A stretch of 64,000 nt of DNA from an uncultured bacterium (GTDB lineage: Bacteria > Verrucomicrobiota > Lentisphaeria > Victivallales > UBA1829), in contig URNX01000009.1 of NCBI GenBank assembly GCA_900549415.1, forward strand, positions 1 through 64,000. The letters run 5' to 3'. Below the pieces are notes generated by a model. The model was not told the origin of the DNA. It saw nothing but the letters and a program-made list of their open reading frames with translations, and did no database searches. A program made the translations under genes and the position numbers. Positions 17,367 to 26,772 of the stretch are shown here, one piece after another (within the stretch, counting starts at the first letter, position 1; each line of letters opens with the position of its first letter).

Positions 17367-19217
17367 TTATTTCTTCGGAAGAAATTCGACGACCTGCTCC
17401 TTTTCGCCCTCCAGAATCAGAAACGCCAGAGCTCCGCGGTTTTTAATCACAAAGCGGTTGACGCCTTCCAGCGGGGTGAACTCCACCTTGCGGTCCTTGT
17501 CAAATTCAAGCTTGTGTCCGTTCAGCCAAATTTCCTCACCGTTCTTCGCATTCGGAGAAGCGACAAGCGTCAGACGCCCCTTGCGGACCGGTTTGAATTC
17601 AACAATCATCAGAGCATGCTTGTCCTTCCATGCCGGACCCGTAAACATTCCGGGATGAACAACACCGGTTCCGACATCCTCCACTTTGCGGAGTTCTCCG
17701 GCAACCAGATTGAAGTTCGCGGGATCCGCACCCGGCATTGAGATTCCGGGAAGATCCGGCTTCTCCGGGCTGACATAAACCTGAGCCGCCGCACTCGCGG
17801 TTACAGGAAGATTCTTCTCACCTTCTTCGCGGATATCGGCATAAAGACGATAGCGTTTGCCGTCACGCATGAAATCCGCCTGAAGCGCATAATACGGCTT
17901 GCCGTAACGGTAGTAAAGATCATTCTTTTTCGCATCCTGCGCAACCGTGACGGAAACGCTGTTCTGCGAACCGAGATCTTTGCGGATCACCTCTTTGCTC
18001 CACTGCGAGGGGAAGCGGAAGGAGAATGCAAGCTGTTCAACCGGCTTGCCGTCAAGCGTCTTCAGCTCCGCCTTCCAGACCTTCTCTTCCGGATGCGTGA
18101 ACACCAGAGAGACAAACGGAAGCTGACTCTTGCCGTCCTTGTCCGCACAAGCGTACACATCAGGCAGCTTGCGTCCATCGGCGTGCGGCAGCTCAACAGA
18201 GCCGTTCACCAGCTTCGCACCGTTCGCGGAAACAGCCTTCGCGCCGTCCACGGAGAACCAGAGCGGAACCGATGCACCGAGCTCAAACGGCTCCACGCGG
18301 GTTACTGTAAATTCCACATTTTTGCCGTCGACCTTCTTTGTAACGGAGGTGTTCTGTGCCTCATAACGGTACGCTCCGTATTCGTTCTGATTGCAGTACC
18401 ACCATTCCGGATTGTCTGCGACCATCGCATATGCGCAGTCGAGGTTGACAAGTCCCACTGCCGTATGCCAGGAGTGCATCGCCATGGAAACGGAGGGCTG
18501 AATTGCGAGCGCTTTTTTGTTTTCAAGCGCCCACTTCATTTCACGGTTGAATCTCGCGAGGTCGGGGTTCCGGTCGCCCGGAGCGACATAGCGGGACTGT
18601 GCGAAACTCTTTGCCGGATAACCGAGCTCATTTTCGCGGTTCGGATACATCACGTCCGGCGAAGAAATGACGCCGGTTGCGCGCATCGCCCAGCCGACGC
18701 TCAGCGGAATGAACGGCGCCGGCGCCCACCAGTTGCAGAACGGCAGAACCTGCGAGTTGACCGGCGACTGTGATTTCACTTCCAGCTCGATGCGGTCGCG
18801 CATATATTCGCGGAACTGTTCATACGGGTTCTTCGCAGTCAGAAACGGATGCGTCAGAGTATGCAGTCCGATGGAGTTTCCGCCCTCCATAAGCTTTTTG
18901 ATATAATCCGGGTCTTTGTTCAGCACGCCGTTGAGCCAGTTGAGATCCCCGAGGAAGAAGGTCCCTTTGATGTTGTTTCTCACCATGACTTCATGGGTAT
19001 CCAGATGCTTGGGCTCGGAATCATCCCAGCGGGAGGAATACGCGAGTTTGTAGTCTGCGGGCAGCGGTTTTGCCTTGAGTTCCGCCTTCTGCGCATCCTG
19101 TTCAGACGGGAATGAGAGCGTGAATTTCTGCTGATATTCGCGGAAACCGAGCGGGTTTTCCGCAAAAACCGATACTGTCGCAAAGACAGCTGCGAGAGTC
19201 AATGCTGTGAACTTCAT
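17367..19217 (-). CDS. Secreted polysaccharide deacetylase-like protein
   Basis: A 616-residue exported protein with a signal peptide ending near residue 19. The NodB-like (carbohydrate esterase 4) part lies at about residues 55-260: the metal-binding Asp in SSRWDDSEP and the His motif HTLTH in SIGLHTLTHPFL are visible. The remaining C-terminal half looks like beta-rich accessory domains ending in a small GEEIWLNGHK domain. It probably removes N- or O-acetyl groups from an external or cell-wall polysaccharide. An AAGGAGCTG ribosome site precedes the ATG. First gene of a four-gene operon. Confidence 0.8.
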   Translation of the reverse strand: MKFTALTLAAVFATVSVFAENPLGFREYQQKFTLSFPSEQDAQKAELKAKPLPADYKLAYSSRWDDSEPKHLDTHEVMVRNNIKGTFFLGDLNWLNGVLNKDPDYIKKLMEGGNSIGLHTLTHPFLTAKNPYEQFREYMRDRIELEVKSQSPVNSQVLPFCNWWAPAPFIPLSVGWAMRATGVISSPDVMYPNRENELGYPAKSFAQSRYVAPGDRNPDLARFNREMKWALENKKALAIQPSVSMAMHSWHTAVGLVNLDCAYAMVADNPEWWYCNQNEYGAYRYEAQNTSVTKKVDGKNVEFTVTRVEPFELGASVPLWFSVDGAKAVSANGAKLVNGSVELPHADGRKLPDVYACADKDGKSQLPFVSLVFTHPEEKVWKAELKTLDGKPVEQLAFSFRFPSQWSKEVIRKDLGSQNSVSVTVAQDAKKNDLYYRYGKPYYALQADFMRDGKRYRLYADIREEGEKNLPVTASAAAQVYVSPEKPDLPGISMPGADPANFNLVAGELRKVEDVGTGVVHPGMFTGPAWKDKHALMIVEFKPVRKGRLTLVASPNAKNGEEIWLNGHKLEFDKDRKVEFTPLEGVNRFVIKNRGALAFLILEGEKEQVVEFLPKK

Positions 19218-19252
19218 ACAACAGCTCCTTATATTTTTTTAGATAACGGGTT

Positions 19253-19281
19253 ACCATAACACCAAAAAGAATACTTTTCAA
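19253..19281 (-). promoter_or_regulatory. Putative sigma70 promoter of the deacetylase operon
   Basis: Minus-strand TTGAAA (19281-19276) and TATGGT (19258-19253) with a 17-bp spacer. Confidence 0.45.
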
Positions 19282-19364
19282 GGCTGATTCGCAAAATTTG
19301 CGCCCGTACGCTTCCCATCGAAAGGATTTTCTGAAAAAAATCGGAGAAAAAGCGAAAAACTCAT

Positions 19365-19392
19365 TTGACTTTTCCGGAAAACATGGTATATT
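19365..19392 (+). promoter_or_regulatory. Putative sigma70 promoter of tRNA-Asp
   Basis: TTGACT (19365-19370) and TATATT (19387-19392), 16-bp spacer, 17 bases before the mature tRNA start. Confidence 0.6.
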
Positions 19393-19408
19393 TCTCCCAT
19401 ACTCAAGC

Positions 19409-19485
19409 GGAGGCGTAGCTCAACTGGTTAGAGTGCCACCCTGTCACGGTGGATGTTGCGGGTTCGAGTCCCGTCGCTTCCGCCA
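19409..19485 (+). tRNA. tRNA-Asp (anticodon GTC)
   Basis: A complete 77-base cloverleaf. The acceptor GGAGGCG pairs with CGCTTCC (one G-U pair), the anticodon stem CCACC/GGTGG frames CTGTCAC with anticodon GTC, and the T arm contains GGTTCGAGTCCC. The discriminator is G, as expected for Asp, and CCA is encoded at 19483-19485. Confidence 0.97.
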
Positions 19486-19632
19486 TTTCTTTTTTAAATT
19501 TCCGAACCATACGAATTCAACAGAACTTCCTGGAAAGCACATCTCAGACTGGTTGATCCGCAAAACGGGATGTTCCCTGTAGGAAAAAATCAGCAGCACC
19601 AATAAAATCTAATTGGTCTCTTCTCTTGCCGA

Positions 19633-19673
19633 GGAGCGAAGCTCCGACACTTTCGAGCCCGCCAGAGGCGGGC
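19633..19673. repeat. Two adjacent hairpins in the tRNA-Asp downstream gap
   Basis: GGAGCGAAGCTCC (19633-19645) and GCCCGCC/GGCGGGC (19657-19663 and 19667-19673) are two short perfect hairpins. Each is followed by CGACACT. The 196-base gap from the tRNA to the next gene shows no coding potential I trust. Confidence 0.5.
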
Positions 19674-19681
19674 GACACTCT

Positions 19682-20095
19682 TCAATACATCAGACTTCCG
19701 CTGATGCGGAAGCGGAATGAAACATCTTTCAGCTTGACGCCCATTCCCATCACCTGTTTCTCAAAATGAATGCCGTTGATCCGGGCTGTGCCGGAAAGAT
19801 TCAAATCCTCAAGCGCAACACGATCCGGATTGTTCAGAAAACTCCGGTGATTGCCGTCGCCAGTGGTTTCGGTCCACGTATAACTGTTGATGTGCTCGGT
19901 GCGCACCTGTTCCTCCTTCCCGCCGAACGGGGAACTCGTCGCAATGTCAATGCGGATATCCTCTATCGCAACATCGAGTTTCAGCAGAAGCGGACGGTGA
20001 TCCAGCTCGCCCGCGAAAAGCGCGATATACTGGTTCACCCGGCGGTCGATTTCCGTCTTCAGGAGAGGTTTGATAAACATCGGAAGCATGGACAT
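19682..20095 (-). CDS. Small protein of unknown function downstream of the ComM-like gene
   Basis: A 137-residue protein I do not recognise. It has an N-terminal helical stretch (MFIKPLLKTEIDRRVNQYIALF), then an alternating polar/hydrophobic beta region ending in VKLKDVSFRFRISGSLMY. There is no signal peptide. It starts 17 bases after the ComM-like gene behind AAAGGAAA and is probably co-transcribed with it. Confidence 0.65.
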   Translation of the reverse strand: MSMLPMFIKPLLKTEIDRRVNQYIALFAGELDHRPLLLKLDVAIEDIRIDIATSSPFGGKEEQVRTEHINSYTWTETTGDGNHRSFLNNPDRVALEDLNLSGTARINGIHFEKQVMGMGVKLKDVSFRFRISGSLMY

Positions 20096-20112
20096 GATAA
20101 ATTTCCTTTCAG

Positions 20113-21654
20113 TTAGAGTCTGCGGTCAAGAGAACGGTAATTGATGGCTTCAAAAATGTGCTCGGAGGCAATCTGTTCCGCGCCGTCAAGGTCGGCGACC
20201 GTGCGGGCGACGCGCAGAATGCGGTCGTACGCACGCGCGCTGAGCCCGAATTCCGTAATCGTGTGACGCAGCTGTGTCTTGGCGTCGGCTGTGATTTCGC
20301 AGAACTTGCGGATATCCGCAGGCTCCATCCGGGCGTTGCAGCGGACCCGCGGGTTTCCGGCAAAACGGCGGTTCTGAATTTCGCGGGCGCGGATGACACG
20401 GGCGCGGATCTGCGCACTCGTCTCACCGTCCGGAGCATTCAGCAGCTCGTTTTCGGTCAGCGAGGAAACTTCCACATGCAAATCGATGCGGTCCATCAGC
20501 GGCCCCGATATCTTCGCGCGATAGTCCTGAATGCGTTTCTGTCCGCAGCGGCAGACGTGCAGGCGGTCGCCGTAATGACCGCACGGACACGGGTTCATCG
20601 CGGCAAGCAGAATGAATTCGCACGGGAAATCAAAACTTCCGGATGCGCGGCTGATTGTCACCACGCCCGACTCGATCGGCTGCCGGAGCGTTTCAAGCAC
20701 GCTTCGCTTGAACTCCGGAAGCTCATCAAGAAACAGAACGCCGTTGTGCGCAAGGCTGATTTCGCCGGGTTGCGGATTCGTGCCGCCGCCAAGCAGTCCG
20801 GCGTCGCTCACCGTGTGATGCGGCGCGCGGAACGGACGGCAGCGCAGAAGCGGATGTTTGGAATCCAGAAGTCCGAGCACACTGTAGACGCGGCTGGTGT
20901 CAAGAGTCTCCTCCTCCGTCATCGGGGGAAGAATTCCCGGAAGGCGTTTTGCAAGCATGGATTTTCCGGTTCCCGGAGGACCGACGAACAGAACATTGTG
21001 TCCGCCCGCCGCCGCAATCTCAAGCGCGCGTTTCGCCTGGAACTGACCTTTGACATCGGCAAAATCGGGAATCTGACTCCAGTCCGGCTCCGCAAACACG
21101 CCGCCCGCATCAGACTGAACCGGCATAAGCTCCCCGTTCACCGCCGCGACGGCCTCCTGAAGACACGACACGGCGAAAACACGCGCCTTATCCGCCGCGA
21201 CTGCCCCTTCGGGAGCGTTTTCCGCAGGCAGAATCAACGTTCTGATCTGCGGAGCAAGTTTGCGCGCTAGAAGAGCAATCGGCAGAGCTCCTTTGACCGG
21301 GCGCACCGAACCGTCGAGCGCAAGTTCTCCGAGAATCATCGTGGAAGCCAGATTTTCGCGCGGAACGATTCCGTTCGCCGCGATCAGCGAGAGCGCAATC
21401 GGCAAATCAAACGCCGCGCCCTCCTTCTTCATATCCGCCGGAGCGAGATTGACGAGCGTGTGTCCTTGCGGATGACCGTATCCGCAGGAAAACAGAGCGG
21501 ATTTGATGCGGTCGCGGCTCTCTTTGATTGCGGTGTCGGGCAGACCGACTATCGCGACAATCGATTCCTCTCCGCGACCGGTTGCATTGAGTTCAACCTC
21601 CACGGCAACGGCATCGACTCCCGCGAGCGCGCCGGAAAAAGTTCTGGTCAGCAT
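20113..21654 (-). CDS. YifB/ComM-family Mg-chelatase-like AAA ATPase
   Basis: A 513-residue protein. ComM is a helicase that helps branch migration of incoming DNA during natural transformation. Residues 1-170 form the Lon-protease-like ribosomal S5 fold (IVGLPDTAIKESRDRIKSAL, LVNLAPADMKKEG). The AAA part has Walker A GPPGTGKSML, Walker B VLFLDELPEF, the zinc-like CPCGHYGD...CRCG Cys cluster and the sensor RIDLHVEV. Length matches the family. The pseudopilins nearby do not prove competence; the two may be unrelated. Confidence 0.92.
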   Translation of the reverse strand: MLTRTFSGALAGVDAVAVEVELNATGRGEESIVAIVGLPDTAIKESRDRIKSALFSCGYGHPQGHTLVNLAPADMKKEGAAFDLPIALSLIAANGIVPRENLASTMILGELALDGSVRPVKGALPIALLARKLAPQIRTLILPAENAPEGAVAADKARVFAVSCLQEAVAAVNGELMPVQSDAGGVFAEPDWSQIPDFADVKGQFQAKRALEIAAAGGHNVLFVGPPGTGKSMLAKRLPGILPPMTEEETLDTSRVYSVLGLLDSKHPLLRCRPFRAPHHTVSDAGLLGGGTNPQPGEISLAHNGVLFLDELPEFKRSVLETLRQPIESGVVTISRASGSFDFPCEFILLAAMNPCPCGHYGDRLHVCRCGQKRIQDYRAKISGPLMDRIDLHVEVSSLTENELLNAPDGETSAQIRARVIRAREIQNRRFAGNPRVRCNARMEPADIRKFCEITADAKTQLRHTITEFGLSARAYDRILRVARTVADLDGAEQIASEHIFEAINYRSLDRRL

Positions 21655-21734
21655 AATTTCATAAATCCCCGATTTGATAAACTCATTCTTTTACAAATAC
21701 ACGAATCCTGCGTATTTTACAAATGCGTAAACAA

Positions 21735-21779
21735 AAAAAAAATCAAAAATCCGGAGGGAATCTGCAAATTCCCTCCGGA
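21735..21779 (-). terminator. Rho-independent terminator of cassette A
   Basis: A 12-bp stem (21750-21761 with 21768-21779, TCCGGAGGGAAT) is followed on the minus strand by TTTTTGATTTTTTTTTT. Confidence 0.85.
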
Positions 21780-21788
21780 AGACTTCCG

Positions 21789-24700
21789 TTACGGAAGAAG
21801 AACCATATCCATGAACTGATCCGGACGCTTCGGCTGCTGACCGATTCCGGGCGTCAGTTCAATCCAGCCGATACGCTTCTGTCCGTCGTTCATGTTGACG
21901 ATGAAGTTGAAGCGCGTCGCCGAGCCCGGCAGCAGTTTGAACGGGCTGATCGAAACCGGCGGAAGAGCGAGTTCGTACACCACGCCGTCCGCGGTTTTGC
22001 GGATCGCGCAGTCGCCCTGATCCGTCCGGCCGAGCGGCTTCGGAAGCGAATCGTAGGTGCTGGCGGAACCGGCCTGACGCATCAGCAGCGGCTTGCCCTG
22101 ATAGAGCGAAAGCGAGTACTCGAAATCGTCGTCCTGATATCCGGCGGTTCCCTTCGGGGCGTTCGCGATCGTATCCAGCGCGAACTGAATGCCGTCACCC
22201 TGCCACGTCGAACCTTCGCCGAGCGTATCCACCGGATGGAAACCGTCCTTCCTCACTTTGATTGCGAGATACAGGCGGTCGGAGCTCCATTTGCCGCGGA
22301 ATTCCACTGTATTCTTCTTCATGGCGTCGCTCCAGGGCGTGTTCTGAACCGAATTTTTCACCGTCAGAACCACCGGTGCGACATCCTGCCAGTCGGAAAG
22401 GTCGCCGTCAATTGTGATTGCTTTTTCCGCCTTCGGGACGAACAGCGCACGTAACGGAACAGAGACTGTCTCGCTCTGCTTGATTGCGGGAAGTTCGACT
22501 TTCAGTTTGGCTTCACGCGGAATCATGCCGATTTCCGGAACGGTGCGGAACGCAACACTGCGGATGCTTTCCCCCGGAATGTCGCGGAATTCCAGCTTCT
22601 GAGCACCGTCGACAAGACCGGAAGTCAGAACCGAGACCGAACCGGAGAGCGGTTTTGCTGTGAGATTCGCAACCTCAACCGCAAAGCTGTGCGGTCCGGT
22701 GATTTTCACGGAGGTCCGGAACGCCTTGTCGGTGATATTCAGTTTCGCGGAAGCGATCTGCTTCGCAAGATCTGCGGCGGATTCTTCGGTTTCGAGATAG
22801 ACGGGACACTCGTTGAGTTCAAATGTCGTTCCGTCGATCCGCGAACCCATGAAATCGTAGGCGCGGAATTTCTTTGCGAATTCGATTTTCTCCGGCTTGC
22901 CGTTCCACTTCCAGAGAACCGCGGTTCTGCGCGTTCCGAGGTCGAAGATATAGCAGCGGTAGTTCGCACCGAGTTTCACCTGACCCGCCGGTTTCCCGTC
23001 CTCAATCCGGTCTGCCGCCGCACGGACGGCATAGAGATAGAGCGACGGCATGACGGTATCGCCGTTCTCCGCATTTCCGGGGCGGATGCATCCCCATGCG
23101 GTCTGGCAGTGTCCGCTGCCCATTGCAAAATGGAAGTAGATTTCCACGCCGTTTGCGAATCCGATGATTTCATTGCGGATGTCGCGCGCCGTGTTAACGA
23201 CCGCTTCCGGGAAGATGCGGTTGTCGGGATATGCCTGCGGGAAAACGCGGCCGGCCTCGGTCGAGAAGAAACGGAAGTTCGGTTTGAAGCGTTTTGCCAT
23301 CTTCTGAAGACTCTGCATATCCTCGCCGTAGTCCGGAAGCTCGGGAAGCTGGCGGTACGGATGCTCGGAAATGATGTCGAGCCGTTCCGCCACGCCGGGC
23401 TTGGAGATCACCGTCTCAATCCACGGAACAGTCGTTCCGCAGGAGTCGGGACCCGCGATTGTCGCATTCGGGTCTTCCTTGCGGATGACGTCCGCCGTGA
23501 CATTGATGCAGCGCGCCACCGAGTCCGCATCCACAACCACCAGATTCGCCGGGTCCGGATTGGCTGTGCGCCCCGACCAGATGTTCGGCTCATTCAGAAT
23601 CTCATACGTATCGACCATGCCCTTCACCGAACGGATTTTCTCCGTCAGATACGCTGTCCATTTGGAATAATCCTTCGGCAGGAAGAACGTTTCTTTTCCG
23701 CGCAGAACATTGTTCAGGCAGTACAGCGAATAGATTCCCGCCTTGTGAAAGAGCGGAACGCTCTCAAACCCGGCTCCGTCGAAATCCCAGATTCGGGCGG
23801 AACCGAGACGGAACTGTTTCATCAGCTCAATGCTGACGTTGATGTTGTGGTCCCGCGCACTGGAAACGTTGATTCCGAAACGGCGGACCATCGGGCGCGG
23901 ACGCTCGATCACGCCGAACGGGAGCACATGCTCGTCAAGGCGGTCTCCGGTCTTCGCGGTCACATAAAGCGTCATCCAGCCGCGCGCAGTTTCCGGAATC
24001 TTCACCAGAATGCTCTCTTTCGCGGGCAGGTTCAGCGTCTTTTCCGGAGCGGAGGCAATCACCTTTCCGAAGACGTCCTTCACACACCAGCCGAGCGACG
24101 TTTTTTCCGCTTTCCCGGCGGATTCGAAATTCAAATTCGCAACAACTGGTTCATCTGTGTAATACGTCGTGGAGTTCTTGTTCAGGATTCCGGAAATCCA
24201 CACCGCGGAGTCGTCACGGAATTCCGTATTCAGACTCTGACGGCAGGAAAGGTCATCAATCCAAACGGTGGAATTTTCGGGGACGTCGAAGCGCGGGAAC
24301 ACAAGACCGTACTGATCGCCGTAGCCGCTGCCGGGGCTGCCAACGATCCGCACGCCGTCAACCGGCTTGCCGTAAGCGGGGATGTTCAGCGTAAATTTCT
24401 TCCATTCCGTCCCGACCGTAATCGGTTTTGAATAGATCACGCCGTTGCAGGGAAACAGCGCCATATAAAGCGAAGTCGGTTTGTCGGCTTTCAGCCATGC
24501 GGAAAACGAAACTGGCTGATTGCGTTTCACCGGAACCGGGAACAGGTAGAGCTGGTTGATGCTGTTCGCCGGAGCCGTCACCTTGAACGAACGCTTTCCG
24601 GAATGCGCAGTCGTGGAATCCGATTCGACTTTCAGCGTGCCGGAAAAACCGACGCCGCGATAGTCGTAATGCTTCCCGTCCTTGTGCGAACCGAGGAATT

Positions 24701-25325
24701 TGATATCAGAATATGCAATTCCGTAAAGCCCGCGCTCCGCACCGCCGTTCGCAATGCGTTCCGTGACGCCGTCGATCTTCTCCTCCGCAACAACCGGAGT
24801 GAACTCGCACGCGCCGATCGTGTAGACCCCCCGCTTGCGGAACGTCAGACGCAGGCCGACATTTTTCAGCGTTGCCGGCAGATTCTGTTCAAACACAAAT
24901 TTCTGTGACTCCTCCGACGCCAGGCAGATCTTGGAGCGCCAGTAGTGCTCATCTTTGCCTTTCGGAACATCGCGTCCCTCGAAATACATTTCGAACTGCG
25001 CATTCGGAACAGCGCTCACTTCCGCAGTCAGACGCGCCCGCTTGTCCGGAATCATGCCGGAAACGGGAAGGCGCACTGTGATTTCCTCTTTGGGATCCGT
25101 TCCGAAAAACTTGCGCGTGTCAATCACCAGTTTCCCGTCTTTGACCTCAATTTTGACAAGGTCTCTTTTTTTCGCCGGAATCACGGAACACCCGCCGGCA
25201 TATTTGCCCGCCGGAGTTTTCAGAGCTCCGTAATCCGGAGAAAGCGTGTAGCCGTTCCAGTCGGAAACAAATCCGAACACGGAAACCGAAAACAACGCCA
25301 CCAGTAAAGATAAAGAAAATTTCAT
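21789..25325 (-). CDS. Large secreted clan-A-like glycoside hydrolase with C-terminal CBM9-like domain (cassette A)
   Basis: About 1178 residues, exported (signal peptide ending near FGF, residue 20). Residues about 20-165 are a beta domain that is duplicated as the separate gene upstream. Residues about 200-400 are carbohydrate-binding-like jelly rolls. The catalytic barrel follows, with the acid/base in YEILNEPNIW near residue 575 and a likely nucleophile in FSTEAGRVFP near 690 (GH39/GH5-like layout). A C-terminal domain from about 965 (ITIDGDLSDWQ ... WQGDGIQFALD) matches CBM9-like folds. Start at 25325 because AAGGA sits 9 bases upstream; the ATG at 25334 touches the ribosome site. Substrate unknown. 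Confidence 0.78.
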   Translation of the reverse strand: MKFSLSLLVALFSVSVFGFVSDWNGYTLSPDYGALKTPAGKYAGGCSVIPAKKRDLVKIEVKDGKLVIDTRKFFGTDPKEEITVRLPVSGMIPDKRARLTAEVSAVPNAQFEMYFEGRDVPKGKDEHYWRSKICLASEESQKFVFEQNLPATLKNVGLRLTFRKRGVYTIGACEFTPVVAEEKIDGVTERIANGGAERGLYGIAYSDIKFLGSHKDGKHYDYRGVGFSGTLKVESDSTTAHSGKRSFKVTAPANSINQLYLFPVPVKRNQPVSFSAWLKADKPTSLYMALFPCNGVIYSKPITVGTEWKKFTLNIPAYGKPVDGVRIVGSPGSGYGDQYGLVFPRFDVPENSTVWIDDLSCRQSLNTEFRDDSAVWISGILNKNSTTYYTDEPVVANLNFESAGKAEKTSLGWCVKDVFGKVIASAPEKTLNLPAKESILVKIPETARGWMTLYVTAKTGDRLDEHVLPFGVIERPRPMVRRFGINVSSARDHNINVSIELMKQFRLGSARIWDFDGAGFESVPLFHKAGIYSLYCLNNVLRGKETFFLPKDYSKWTAYLTEKIRSVKGMVDTYEILNEPNIWSGRTANPDPANLVVVDADSVARCINVTADVIRKEDPNATIAGPDSCGTTVPWIETVISKPGVAERLDIISEHPYRQLPELPDYGEDMQSLQKMAKRFKPNFRFFSTEAGRVFPQAYPDNRIFPEAVVNTARDIRNEIIGFANGVEIYFHFAMGSGHCQTAWGCIRPGNAENGDTVMPSLYLYAVRAAADRIEDGKPAGQVKLGANYRCYIFDLGTRRTAVLWKWNGKPEKIEFAKKFRAYDFMGSRIDGTTFELNECPVYLETEESAADLAKQIASAKLNITDKAFRTSVKITGPHSFAVEVANLTAKPLSGSVSVLTSGLVDGAQKLEFRDIPGESIRSVAFRTVPEIGMIPREAKLKVELPAIKQSETVSVPLRALFVPKAEKAITIDGDLSDWQDVAPVVLTVKNSVQNTPWSDAMKKNTVEFRGKWSSDRLYLAIKVRKDGFHPVDTLGEGSTWQGDGIQFALDTIANAPKGTAGYQDDDFEYSLSLYQGKPLLMRQAGSASTYDSLPKPLGRTDQGDCAIRKTADGVVYELALPPVSISPFKLLPGSATRFNFIVNMNDGQKRIGWIELTPGIGQQPKRPDQFMDMVLLP

Positions 25326-25340
25326 CGCCTGCATTCCTTG

Positions 25341-25889
25341 TTACTTTGCGGGAACCTCAGGAAGAAAATCACACGCTCCAACCGTATACACCGCGGGCGC
25401 GCGGAAGGTCAGACGCAGCCGGACGTCTTTCACCGTTGCGGGGAGAAGCTCTTCTATTTCAAATTTCTGCGCGGATTCTTTTGCATTGCATTTTCTGGCT
25501 TTCCAGAAATGCTCTCCCTTGCCGTCGACAACATTCTGTCCTTCGAAAAAGAGCTCAAACGGAGTTGCGGGAACCGATGACATTTCCACTGTCAGACGCG
25601 CCTTTTTTCCGGGAACAACACCATTAAGCGGAATCCGGACGGTCACTTCCGTTGCAGGGTTTTCGCGGAAAAATTCGCGGACGTCAATCACAAACTTTCC
25701 GTCCTTGATTTCCAGTTTCACCAAATCGGCCTTCGCCCTCGGATCGATATGAATATTCCCGAAATATTTCTTTTCCGCTGTCTGCAGCCATGTTTTTTCA
25801 GGAGCGATTTTGATTCCATTCCAGTCGGAAACAAATCCGAAGGCGGATGCGGAAAGCATCAGGGCGAATGCGGGGAGAAGTTTTTTCAT
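25341..25889 (-). CDS. Free-standing copy of the N-terminal domain of the cassette A glycosidase
   Basis: A 182-residue exported protein (signal peptide MKKLLPAFALMLSASAFG). Its whole mature part aligns with residues about 20-165 of the next gene: both have FGFVSDWNG, VKIE(V/I)KDGK, ARLT(A/V)E(V/M)S, (Y/F)FEG and TFR...VYT(I/V)GAC. It is therefore a single beta-sandwich domain, perhaps a carbohydrate-binding or docking module. It lies 15 bases before the glycosidase and 29 after the pseudopilin, in the same operon. Confidence 0.75.
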   Translation of the reverse strand: MKKLLPAFALMLSASAFGFVSDWNGIKIAPEKTWLQTAEKKYFGNIHIDPRAKADLVKLEIKDGKFVIDVREFFRENPATEVTVRIPLNGVVPGKKARLTVEMSSVPATPFELFFEGQNVVDGKGEHFWKARKCNAKESAQKFEIEELLPATVKDVRLRLTFRAPAVYTVGACDFLPEVPAK

Positions 25890-25918
25890 TTCAACTGCCT
25901 TTCTGTGTTTTCAGGTTT

Positions 25919-26695
25919 TTATTGCAATTTTGTGTAGTACAAATCCTGCTCCGGCGTGGTGCCGTCGTACCAGGTTGGCCGGAATACCTTGATTGCCGCC
26001 GCATGACCGTCAAGCATCAGCATATTCGTGTTCAAACTGTGGTTCCAGCCCATTTCATTCGAGCTCCAGAAAACCACCTCTGCGGTGGCTCCGGAAAAAC
26101 CGCAGGCGGCCTCTCTGCTTCTTGAATTGTCCACAGGACGCTTTCCGGCGGCGTTGTTCTCCGCAAGAAGAACCGCCCTGGACGCAGCCTTGATCTTGCC
26201 TGCACGCCTCGCATGAACAGAGGAATCCGTAAGATCAACCCACGAATAAAGCATTGCATAGCTGCGCGGCGAACCGATTCCGTTCTCAACCAAACGCCCG
26301 GAATCCGTCGGACACTGGAACACCTTCCACTTGTTGTCCGGCCAGCCGCCATCCCCGGAACGAACCTTGTAATTGAGAAAGCTTTTGCCGAAAACATAGT
26401 CCCAGTGATACTGTTGAGTGTACAGATGCGGCGCCCTTGCTTTATTGTTGTCGATCGGAGGCGCGATATAATCATCAAAAGTGGACTGATACATCATTTC
26501 CGCCGTCCCGAGCTGTTTCAAATTGGACATGCAGGAAATCGCCCGTCCCTTTTCCCTTGCGGAATTCAGCGCGGGCAGCAGCATACCGGCCAAGATAGCA
26601 ATAATCGCAATTACCACGAGAAGTTCTATAAGGGTGAATCTCCTGGACGCTTTCCCTGCGATGCAGAATGGATTGAAGATTGATTTCAGTTCCAT
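25919..26695 (-). CDS. Pseudopilin-like protein, cassette A
   Basis: A 258-residue type II secretion/type IV pilin-like protein. A short basic leader (KASRR) precedes [19 protein letters not shown], which is the N-terminal membrane helix with Glu+5. The residue before Phe is Arg, not the usual Gly. The mature part is long, with [12 protein letters not shown] after the helix and a C-terminal H-x9-DG motif ([12 protein letters not shown]). It probably sits in the inner membrane or assembles into a short pseudopilus. I choose the ATG at 26695 (GGAAGGA upstream) over a start at 26776 that runs into the LacI gene. It has its own likely promoter at 26714-26743. Confidence 0.85.
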   Translation of the reverse strand: MELKSIFNPFCIAGKASRRFTLIELLVVIAIIAILAGMLLPALNSAREKGRAISCMSNLKQLGTAEMMYQSTFDDYIAPPIDNNKARAPHLYTQQYHWDYVFGKSFLNYKVRSGDGGWPDNKWKVFQCPTDSGRLVENGIGSPRSYAMLYSWVDLTDSSVHARRAGKIKAASRAVLLAENNAAGKRPVDNSRSREAACGFSGATAEVVFWSSNEMGWNHSLNTNMLMLDGHAAAIKVFRPTWYDGTTPEQDLYYTKLQ

Positions 26696-26713
26696 AATGC
26701 TGTCCTTCCTTTC

Positions 26714-26743
26714 ATTGTATCTTTTCAAAGTTTTGTCTGTCAA
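26714..26743 (-). promoter_or_regulatory. Internal promoter before the cassette A pseudopilin
   Basis: Minus-strand TTGACA (26743-26738) and TACAAT (26719-26714) with an 18-bp spacer, downstream of the LacI gene. It would express the pseudopilin and glycosidase separately from the regulator. Confidence 0.6.
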
Positions 26744-26772
26744 GTGTTGAGGGGTGAGCGGGTTTCCTGTTT

